Assembly: GCA_023053545.1 (NCBI GenBank)
Contig: JAKZAN010000007.1
Span: forward strand, 868,001 to 932,000
Direction of reading: 5' to 3'
Origin: Lepidurus packardi
Lineage: Eukaryota > Arthropoda > Branchiopoda > Notostraca > Triopsidae
Length of the DNA: 64,000 nt
In this document: positions 41,303-51,004 of the stretch, in pieces
Layout of the letters: the number at the start of each line of letters is the position of its first letter
Numbering within the stretch: the first letter of the stretch is position 1
Made by a program: the position numbers and the translations under genes
The notes under the pieces: model-generated
The model's input: only the letters and a program-made list of their open reading frames with translations
Told to the model about the DNA's origin: nothing
Database searches by the model: none

Positions 41303-42913
41303 ATGACCATAGCTTATCATAACGAAGTTGCCGCATCACTTGGTCGAGGTTTTCTAAGACTCCTCTTCAAGTGGAGAGGTTCCGTCTACCGTATAATATA
41401 TTGTGAATTGCTGATTTACTTGGCACTTTTTGCCAGTATAAGCCTTCTTTATCACATTGGATTAAACCAACAGCAGAAAAAGTATGCACTTTGTAAACAA
41501 AAATCTACACGTCACTGTGTAAGCGTCTCTTAGGACTTTTGACGGTGTAGCTTGCTATTTTGAAAAGTACACCGATGTAATACCCCTGACATTTATTCTC
41601 GGTTTTTACGTCGCTTCCTGCACTGAAAATTTTTTCACACAGTTCATGACCATTCCATGGCCAGACAGGTTGGTCGTATTTGCAAAAACGCACGTAAATA
41701 AAGCAGTTCTGTCTTAGGGTTTGCTACGCCATCAATGCTACTGTCGTAGGCGCAGATGAACAAGGCCGACTCATACGGCGAACTTTGGTAAGATATGTGA
41801 ACCTAATGCTAATATTAGGACTTCACGACAGTTGCCGACCCTTGAAGAAAAAATACCCCAAATTGGAAGATCTCGTTGCTGCGGGTATCTACCACGCCTT
41901 AAAGAAATTAATAAATATGTATTCCAATTTCTCTCCCGAAGGCTATATGACTGTGACTGACTATGATCGTTTTAAAGAAGTCGTCCTTACAACCGACTGT
42001 TATTGGATTCCGTGTGCTTGGTTTGTCGACGTGCTGCGTAGGGCACGGTTAGAGTCGGATAGAATTCTAGATATGGAAGGCTACAAACTCGTAAACGAAG
42101 TAAGCTTTCTGACGTTACCCATTACTTTTCATATTTAATGACTATAATGGTCTTAGGAATTGTTAGATTTCCGAGACAAGTGCGGGCGCCTACGAAAGTA
42201 CGCCTGGGTGACCCTGCCGTTGATCTATACCCAGGTACATATTGCCATCAACTAGAGGCTACTAAAACTCGAATTTAACGTAACGTTTGTATAGATTGTA
42301 ACAATAGCCACTTACGCGTATTTCATCGCATGTCTTTTTGCTCGGCAAGGAGTTACAGATCAAAGAGAAACACAATGCATCCAAGCAAAATTGTATTTCC
42401 CTCTGTCTACCGTGCTCGAATTTTTAATCTACGTGGGTTTACTAAAGGTAATGTATACATAATATATATTTAAAAAAAACTAAGAAAACCATTTCTAGGC
42501 AGCAGAGGAACTGCTTAATCCTTACGGCGAAGATGAAGAAGATATTGAAATCATGTTTTTAATTGAAAGAAATATTCGGGTACGGAAAAGCTTTCGCTGT
42601 TGCCTTTGGGATTTTCGAGATGATACAGACTAATCAATCAATTGACTTGTAGGTTTCTTATTTGACGGTGGATGCATGCTACGATAAAGCGCCAATCGTA
42701 CACAAGGATGTCTTTTATGGGAAATCAGACCTAAAAGTTGAAAAAGAGCTTAAAAGCGACAAAGTACTGCAACAAGATCTTTGCTATTCAAATGAAAGTT
42801 GGTGTGTAAGTACTTATATTAATTTATATTTATGTTACTCTTGTCTTACTCTCTTAATCGTACAATGATGATTCTTTACTTAGGAGTCGAACAGCGATTT
42901 GACGAGATTGTAA
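41303..42913 (+). CDS. Bestrophin-family protein (copy 2, divergent)
   Basis: About eleven exons encode a bestrophin of roughly 450 residues. Recognisable blocks are LLFKWRGSVYRIIYCELLI, PLTFILGFYV, QFMTIPWPDR, RRTLVRYVNLMLILGL, YWIPCAWFVDVLRRAR, DKCGRLRKYAWVTLPLIYTQ, IVTIATYAYFIACLF and the acidic clasp NPYGEDEEDIEIMFLIERN. It differs from copy 1 at a usually conserved place: the GRWW/NRWW stretch after GFYV is TENFF. The segment 41885-41941 is probably a 57-nt intron (donor GTATCT, acceptor CCCGAAG), because copy 1 has an intron at exactly this place and the family sequence continues as GYMT; it contains no stop and is a multiple of three, so retention would only add 19 residues. Channel activity is plausible but altered gating or selectivity is possible. 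Confidence 0.9.
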
Positions 42914-43654
42914 CATTCGGACCAGGGTATAATTACTAATGACATTACTACGGTGTCGGGAATTACTTTTCCATAAGTAACTCTCTCTAAGTGCATATAT
43001 GTATTTGTACGAAACCAGCACCTCAAACTGAGACAAAAGGACGTTGAAAATAACTGTTACTTTCTAAGAATTATTTGATTGAAGTAAACTTGACTTTTCT
43101 ACAACTCGGGAACTGAGATGTGTACTCTCTTTCAATGACGGATAGGTGGCGTGTGCTTTGACTTCAAATTCCTTATGTTTGTTCCTGCTACTTGTTCCCA
43201 TGTGGCCATTTGGTGTTTTGGTTTCCGTCAGTGTTGATCTTGGTTACGCGTGTTTTGCTGGAATCGGAAATTGGTTTTGCTTGATTAGCCTAGGCAAACA
43301 ACCAGATTTTTTTTCAGAGTAAGTTTTTGACACTTGTTTATATAAGAATTTCTATTTGTATCTAGCGTACATATCCCCATGTGTACGTTAGAGCTAGATT
43401 ATAATATGACATATTTTCCTATCTACAATCTAACGTTAGTTAGATATAAAATAAGCATTAATTTATAATTAAAAAGAAGTATTACAACATCAAATCTGAG
43501 TTCCCATTTGTATTTACCTCCACCCTTTTGTGTCACAAAAAATTGTCAGAGAAGATGATAAACATTTGAACAAATTATGACTAGGATTTGTTTCTTTCTG
43601 TCGTAAAATTTTTTAAAGTTGAGGGAACGGAATAATCAAAACCACTTTTCTGCC
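42914..43654. other. Intergenic between convergent bestrophin 2 and orcokinin genes
   Basis: AT-rich 741-nt gap holding both 3' ends. It contains an imperfect hairpin at 43361-43398 and a CTAACGTTAG palindrome near 43430. No gene seen. Confidence 0.5.
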
Positions 43655-45048
43655 TCAGATGGCTTCGCGTTTGGCAAAACGATCAAACTCTGACCGATCA
43701 ATTTCGTCAAAATTCTTCTTCACAAAGCCGTTGAAGCTAGTCCTGTCAATTTCGTCAAAGTTTTTCTTAACAAAACTCCCAAAATTAGCACGGTCAATTT
43801 CATCGAAGTTTCGCTTGCTATTCCCAAACGTATAACCACTAAAAGATACCATAATAAGAATGATGAAGAAACGAAGATCTATTATTGTGGTGGCAACTTT
43901 ACCCCAAAGAATCAAAGCGTTTTGCGGTTCCGAATGTTTCACCCAGCATCGGATCTAGGCGCCCAGCCCGTAGGAGTGGGACTGTAATATAGGGCAGAAC
44001 AAAATTTACAGTTAGTGTCTTTATAAAGCCCGGTTTGTCAGCCCAAGTCTCGACCGTCCACCATGTGACATATAAGCTGCATATAATGCGCACACAAACC
44101 TTCACCTCAGTTCCCATTATTTACTCAAAACATCACCTTGGGCTTGGCAAATAAAATGTCACCCCCGCCAATAGTATCCAGTTGTCGGGCATGGGCAGTT
44201 TTGCGGGAATGACTGCTGGGATTGGCATTGTATAAAATTCCCCCACCGCCAATGTCGTCCAGGTCGCTGAACAAGATTCCGCCACCTCCAATGTCGTCCA
44301 TGTCATCTTTAACTATAGCCATGTACTGCTCTAGCAAACCTCCGCCGCCCAAATCGTCTAAATCACTTCCAACCGCTTTGAGTGTTTGTTGCAGTTTGAT
44401 GTTTCCAGCTAGGAAACCACTTTGGTCTTTGGAGTGTATTTGATCCTGACGGTCGACTTGACTTGACCTCAAACCTCCTCCTAACGAATCCAAGTCGCCT
44501 CTCAAGAGCTTCTGCAGAAGCGCTGCTCGGCAGTGGCACAATACATTTTTGGTTGCCAATTTAGAAAATTAAACTTTTTTCGTTTACCTTTTCGGAGAAT
44601 AACACCACCTCCCAGGGCATCCAGGCTTCTTTCATGGTTAAATTCCTCGTCGTCCTGGAAAAATTGCAGGGAAAGTAGATAAGAATAATTGATTTTGGTT
44701 TTGCTTTTACCCCAACACCCAAGCCATGCATGTATGTCTAATCCAATGCGCATAATTTGCCTTCACATAGTCAGGTTTCAAATCTTATAATTCAATTATG
44801 GACGTACAGAGAAAGTGAGTAGTTTGAACCACTTAAAAAAAGTTAGAATCTGACTTGGAATCGAAATAGTTTATAGACATATTTGTTGCCTTTCAAGATT
44901 CTGATTTAGATAGGCCAGTTTGTATTGCTTATAGGTTACGGCCAAAAGTCACACTTTGAAAAGTTCTACTTACTTGGAGATATGGTTTGGCCACGGCCCA
45001 GCTGCAGGCCAAGAGCGTCAAGCAAACGGTGTACTTCCAGAGAGCCAT
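43655..45048 (-). CDS. Orcokinin: Orcokinin A precursor (alternative transcript)
   Basis: Four exons in closed phase: 45048-44974, 44654-44588, 43981-43903 and 43838-43655. Exon 1 is a signal peptide ([17 protein letters not shown]). Exon 2, shared with the B form, carries [13 protein letters not shown]. The next exon gives [14 protein letters not shown] and starts [14 protein letters not shown] across the junction. The last exon has three orcokinin A peptides bounded by KR or [34 protein letters not shown] and [16 protein letters not shown], then EAI and stop. These match the invariant NFDEIDR start of crustacean and insect orcokinins. FDSLGGYTFGNS occupies the place of orcomyotropin-like peptides. 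Orcokinins are brain-gut neuropeptides, myotropic in crustaceans and linked to moulting and rhythms in insects. This transcript must skip the B exon at 44541-44125. Confidence 0.95.
44125..45048 (-). CDS. Orcokinin: Orcokinin B precursor (alternative transcript)
   Basis: Shares exons 45048-44974 and 44654-44588 with the A form, then uses a terminal exon beginning near 44541 (acceptor GCCGAGCAG) and ending at stop 44125. The exon-2 donor phase fits both this exon and the A exon. Encoded B-type motifs are [10 protein letters not shown] (shared exon), [43 protein letters not shown] and [11 protein letters not shown], the LDxxGGG signature of insect orcokinin B. Cleavage sites are mostly single Arg or Lys or acidic joints, with few dibasic pairs, so the exact mature peptides cannot be set. 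Alternative splicing into A and B precursors is known in several insects; here the B exon, with its own stop, lies between the shared exons and the A exons. Confidence 0.9.
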
Positions 45049-48033
45049 GTTTAAGGTTTTAACTTCAGTTGTCTGGCGTAAGGTGATGGAATAGTCCAGC
45101 AAGTATCTAGTCTTTAGTAAAATAGACTCGGGAATTTTCTCGGCAAAGGCTCAGGTTTCTGTGCTCTTTTAGCAGAGTGTGTCTCTCACTGACCCAGTGC
45201 ATGTCCGCCGTGGATCTTTTATAGCTCTGGCAGACTCCCCACGCAACGCTTCGTGTGCTGCCCGCAACAGGTGATATTGGGGGGAGATTCCAGGATGACG
45301 TGATGAAAACCAACACACTTGGGACTTGCTACGAAAGGGAGGGGATGATACTGGACTGCTTCATGGCTGCGACATATGAGCAAAGATTTTCGCCTAGTAT
45401 TGCTGGACTTTCTACTGACCAGATAGCTAGGAGCATTTTGTTCATTACTTTTTGTCTTCTGGGGTTACAAAAGCCCTTCGGGGAAAAACGAATCTTTACA
45501 AAAGGTTGCCAGTACTTTAGGAAGTCTCGGGCTAAACCCCCCCCCCCCCCCCTTTCCTTTACCGTAGATTTGAGATTGTCTTCTATTGGGTTTCTGTTCG
45601 GCACTATAGTAGAGACTCATACAGGTCGGGCAAGTCAGTTGATAAGACTTGCTATGATTAAAAATAATTAGGGTTCGGCTGCTGTATCATCAAGTCTGCG
45701 TGATAGGTATAGGCAGGCATGTCACCCGAGGTATTAGGCATCTAGGGGCTGTGGCTGGGTGGAATTTCAGAGTGTCGCATCTTGTTTGAAAGGAGCTACA
45801 AATTACCGACTGATTACTGGAGCAACGCAGGCATCATTCCGTTTCATTGAATTTTTTTTGGCAAAAATGCTAGCCTATCGATAGGATTGGCGCAGATATA
45901 GGATTGACGCTAAACGCTGTAAGGTGGTATTGATAAGCGTTTAGGCCTACGAGAATATCGGGGTGGCATCAGAGCCCATTTGCGACATCCGGACGATCGT
46001 CACCGTGTTTGGTGAACGTCATATAAAGCCGCATGTGGAGAGTTGTGTCCACAATACTGCCGCGTATTAGAAGCCATCTGGCTAGGAGAGAACCTTTGGC
46101 CCTTTTAGTGTCTTTTTCCCTTTTTTCCTCCTCTTCTTTCACTCTGTCTAGGGTTTGGTGGGCAATAGTGCCAACTCTCCATTCTTGATCACCAATGCGA
46201 AAAAGGTAATTGTAAACACGTCAATAATGCATAGCTTGGTTGGATGATCTACCCACGTTCGCGCTATACATCTCATTTCCGCTCCTGTAGAAACACTGCA
46301 AGAAGGTGTAATTGGCTCTGCAGCTGGATTTTTCTCCAACTTTTCTTTTTATTCTAGAGAGGGAGAAAGTTCTTCACAGAGCATTCCAACTTTGTATGGG
46401 CTTAAAGTATCGTACCAAAGCCTCTATACTTGAAGCTGTCATTCAATATGTCGGTTGATAGAATGGGAAATGGACAGGGGGATTAAAGTCATCTCGAAAC
46501 TGTACTACGTAAGAGGTCTTATTGCTCACCTCCGTCTGACATGCTGATGGAAAAAGATATTTGATGATTAAATGTCCGAACTGTTGGTAGACTTTTCCGC
46601 CATATTGGAAAGAAAAACTGCAAGTTCGAAGTGACTGGTTGGGCCAAAAGTTCAGCTGCCCAAAGATTCCACCAAAAGTCTAGTAAAAAAAAGTTATGCT
46701 GACCCTATAGTGTCCCAAGCGTCCTCAGATTTACTTACAAGTATGGAAAAATTGTCCAAAAATTTCTATTCGGCTAATCCTTATTCCTTTTTAGCCATAT
46801 CCAGTCTTAAAGGTTTTAGTGCAAAGCGGAGGGGAAAAAACAAGGTTTTTTCCTCTTTTTTGGGTTTAGATCCTTCTCCTCTCAGCATAGACCCCCTGAG
46901 AAAGAAAAGCAAAGTTTCTGCCTACGCAATACTTACTATTGCTGTTGAATTAGAATCCTTCGAGGAGAGGGTCGAGACCCGCAGCGTGAGTAGCGAGCAA
47001 GCAGGCAGCAGTGTTTATTGAACACATTGTTTGCCACTGCGTCATAGGAGACATCTTCAAGTAAAGTTGGCGCAATTCTAGTTGCGCTAGGTCACAGGGT
47101 TTAAAGACAAACAAGAAGCATGTTGCCTAAAGTTGCAAAAGTGACTTTTTACATTACTCGAACCCCACGAGCTGGGGCCCAATTTAGGTTTCCCTCTCCG
47201 ACAAGTTTCTGGCGTCCCTTAGTCATTTTGGACTAGATTACATCTTTGTTCTCGGTACATATAAAGATTATACGCGTTAGCACGGCAAGCTTTTGTTAGA
47301 TAAAGCCATTAAGAGAACACGGTAATAGCAGATGGCCGGAAGGCACAACTTGCGTGGTTAGCTATCTAATTAATGTAGAGTTTTTGATACGCTTACCTGA
47401 ATGAGAAGGGGCAAATTCCTAGAATTTAGCTTTAGCAGCCGCCTTGCAAAAACGGTACATGAAAGTTGTCAAACTACAGGATAGATTTTGTTATACCTCT
47501 CGCCATTCCATAAAGGGTTTGCAGTCATACGCTCGAGTTTAGTGTGGGGAGCAAGTCAATCTTCAACAAGAACTTGTGTCCGAAAAAGACGACGAAAGGC
47601 TGAATGGCGACTTGTCTACGTACATTTGTAACATGGTAATACTGAGCAGGTTGATGTTTGGCTTGTATTATTAAGCTGTTACATGCATCTGCTAAATTGT
47701 ATCAAGTTTCACCAACTAAAGGGAATCTTTGTATTGTGAGAGCAAGACAAAATGTACGAAGAAAAAGGTTGTAATGGACGCTAGGAACACATGTTAGACC
47801 TACCACTCCACTCTAAGTCGTGTACGATTTTCAGAACTTAAAAGAGGATATTGTAACGGCATCTGTCGTCTCGAATATTAAGCTGGCCATTTGGGCGACT
47901 CGACGTGTGTAATGCGTCGTTTCCTGCCCAAATTGCAGATCTTGAAGTGACACATTGACATGTCTAAAGCGAAATTTCATGTTTAAGAACAAGTGCTTTC
48001 TCTTATTTTATGCTCAATAAAAAAAGGGCTAAA
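45049..48033. other. Intergenic, orcokinin 5' flank to unknown secreted gene
   Basis: Three kilobases without a supported gene. The orcokinin promoter should lie just above 45048. A 16-C run is at 45537-45552. A 103-codon Ser-rich open frame at 46710-47021 (+) has no motif, no splice partner and is not called. No transposon ends recognised. Confidence 0.45.
45537..45552. repeat. Poly-C tract (16 C)
   Basis: Uninterrupted run of 16 C in the orcokinin upstream region, the third long C run in this window. Confidence 0.9.
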
Positions 48034-48847
48034 TTAAACTTTACAGTTATCCCGTTTGGAAGCTGTCAGGAAATCGTTTCCCATAACGTCCTCGTCGCCC
48101 CAGTCCGACTCCGGGATCTGGTTGACGTTAGGCGCCAAACTGTAATGAAAACAAAAAAGTGCTCATCAATTGATTGATCTACATAGTAGGGCAACTGGAA
48201 GACTTCCTTCCCACTACCAAAATTGTGCGATTTTGAAAGTCAATGACCCAATGCCGTTAGTATAACATCATTCAGATGTATTAATTAAAACTATATATAT
48301 GCTTTTAATGACTGTCCCAAGATTAATGCAACTCCTTGAATTATATACCTTAGTTTGTTAGATATTGGTCTCAGCGCCGCAAAACTTTCCATAGTAAATG
48401 GACTCTCCTTTCGCGAGTATGGAATCATCTGATTGGGGTTCTTCATATCCGTTTTCTGTAGTCAAGTAAATGGTTAATTAATATATCTCTGCTTTCGTTT
48501 GGCCAGGTTCAAAAGTGTCTCACTTGAGCAGCAGCTGGCGTAGCACGCCAGTGTGCGAATCCATCGCGAGGTCTTAACCATTCGGCATCAAAGTCACCCG
48601 GTTTCTGTTCCCTGAGGCGCCAATTTTTGTACAGCAGGCGCAAAAGATTTGGCTCTGATAGTTTCCACGATGGTAAATTCCAAGAAGTTTGTTTAGGGTA
48701 AGTCAAGGCGTCTTCCAACACATCCACATTACTGCTAAGATCTATGACTGCTCGTTCTGCCGCGGCTGAGGGTCTGACAAAGAGCAGATGTTGAAATCCG
48801 GTCAAAGCTAGAAGAATGAAGACGGTGGGGTTCTGCCAGCAAGCCAT
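48034..48847 (-). CDS. Small secreted protein or peptide-hormone precursor, family unknown
   Basis: Three exons, 48847-48524, 48455-48349 and 48139-48034, join in closed phase into 178 residues. The start follows a hydrophobic signal peptide (VFILLALTGFQHLLFV). The rest is soluble, rich in Trp, Pro and charged residues (WNLPSWKLSEPN, LLYKNWRLREQ, GDFDAEWLRPRDGFAHWR), with possible convertase sites YSRKES and ASKRDNCKV close to the end. There is a single cysteine after the signal peptide, four residues after KR near the C-terminus, so no internal disulfide core. I do not recognise the family. Its size, signal peptide, basic sites and position between the orcokinin and allatostatin-C genes make a neuropeptide precursor plausible, but no known amidated motif is present. 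A short secreted non-hormone protein is equally possible. Confidence 0.7.
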
Positions 48848-51004
48848 GAGCAATGATATGATGAGAGAGTTCTCCCCCTCTCCTTTTGCCTAGAAAATAT
48901 TGGCCAAGCGTTAGACTGGGGGGTTTATAGCCCAGATGAATAGGCGAGTGTTAAAACATCAGAAGAAAGTTCTCTTTCGGTTGCCTTTCTTCTTCGTAAA
49001 AAGGGAATTGGTTGATTTCAGTTGCCTTTCTGCTCCTATTGCTTACGTCAACACGGCAGTGTTAAAGCTTAACGGGTCTCCTAGGGATCGTGATTGATAA
49101 TTAAATATGGAGAATCTAGCTTACGCGTGCGGGGCTAAGCCACGTTTGTGGCTTTTTCATGGGGTGGGACGTTGTTACGGTCTTTTTAACCCGACGTGCA
49201 TGTCCAAAGTAGTTTCTTACTACTTTTAATACTACTTTTTGATACTTTTAACCAAAAACACTCCCCGGAAAAGCCCCTTTAGCCTCGGATTACGATTGTG
49301 AAATAATCAGTCCGTACTTCTTCAAATGCTGCAAGACTGTCTAGAAAATTCCATAAATAGGAGAAGCCTCGGTGTCAACAGAGGGCTTCTACTCCGTCGA
49401 GTGGGATAAATCTTGCCAGAGATACAGTTGTGGGACGTGAATCGTATGATAATCCGAACCTCTTTCTTTAACATTTGTAGGGGTTCAATCATCTTCCCAT
49501 TAGTACTTGCTAGCTTATTAAAATCGTTAGTGTAATTAATGAGGACACGTTTTCCTTGTCTCTCGGAAGTTTCCACCCAGAGGTTATATTTAAAGGAAAA
49601 GACATGTAGGTGCTCCTTTTTAATCCAGTCGTTAGTAAAAAGGCGAATCGTTACTTTCTTTACGCCCCAAGCATCTCCTGTGTTCCTTGTAGTTCATTAA
49701 AAAGCGTTGTTAACTACTTGATGTGTTTTCACTTATACTTCGCTTGCTAACCGAATGATTAAGAATAGTGCAAATAACTTTAAGGTGTAACTGAATCTTG
49801 GTGGAGATGGAGGTTACCTACATACCTATATACTGTGGAGAGCACACTTCTGTTTCGCAGCTTACCTTTCCTTTGCAAACTTGATGGAGATACTGAAAGG
49901 TATACGCGTTGGATTAAGTAATCCGTTTCCCGAGCACAAATGTTTCTTGCTTATACCTACCCAAGTCAGTATGATAGCGCAAGGTTCAAAAGCCAATCAC
50001 TCATTGTAAAGCTAACCGAGGAGACGAGGTCCTTTTATATTAGAAGACAAAGAGGCGGCCGGCCTTTGAACGCCTCTGTCTTTTCCTCCAAGAACCAATG
50101 AGGGGGAGTGTGACACACCTGTACTCGTCGGAATTTCGATAGAGAAGCCCGAGTCCCGCCGTGATGCGCAAAAGTCTCCAGAGTCTATTGCACGATATAT
50201 CTAGCACCTTGTGTGCTGTCAGTCCCAAATCCGCATGGGAGATTACTTGTGAAGTTACCTGACAAACTATTACCCAGAAGTCCCAAGTTCTTTCTTTTCT
50301 CTTGCTAGTAGAGCGAGAATAGAACCCTGTGCACCCTCTAGTTAATTGATTGGTACTCGCTAATGGACTGGTTCGTAAGTATAAGCTAGGTTGCTGGCAC
50401 AGAGGCATGGTTGGCTATTTAATGAAAACCCTTGGTTACGAGACTTTACTGTTACCACATATAACTACCAAAGCAGAGCTTTAAAGGTTGACGTATACAA
50501 GGTAGGGCAAATGCAAGGGTCACCCAGTACTCTACTGTTCAGAGATTGTATTCTTTCCTTTAAACAAAAAAAAAAAATTGCGGTTTTCTTTATCTGACTG
50601 AGACAATTTCACAAGGCATGTTCACTTGTCCTCTAGAGAAAGCCTTAATAAAATGTTGCAAAGTGCTCTCTAGAACTGCTTCACAAGACTCGGGTTGACT
50701 TTTTTCTTGAATGAAAAACCATCGAGTGCCATTCTTGAAAAACGTGGAAAGCTTAGACGCCTTGCTCAAGCAAGCTAAAGAAAACCGCTTACAAATGCAT
50801 GAAGCATTATTCAAGGATAGTTATGATAAGGGTTCACTGTGAGTATCACTACTTGTAATGCATAGAGTTGTTGCCGTTTCGGCTCAAGTGATGAAGTGAT
50901 AAGCAATTGCGTGTACAGAATACATTTTTCATGTTTAACCTATAACCCGATTTTTTCTCTTATTGCTTGTAGATTATTGCATAGTTGAATGATACGTGTA
51001 AGTC
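48848..51004. other. Intergenic, unknown secreted gene to LIG3
   Basis: Two divergent promoters are expected at the ends. Open frames at 50040-50408 and 49322-49576 (both minus) show no motif or splice support. No gene called. Confidence 0.45.

Noticed and set aside
46710-47021. 103-codon Ser-rich open frame on the plus strand
   Set aside because: Low complexity, no signal peptide, no splice partner, no family resemblance; likely chance.
50040-50408. 122-codon minus-strand open frame upstream of LIG3
   Set aside because: Composition unlike the real genes here, no motif, overlaps the expected promoter area.
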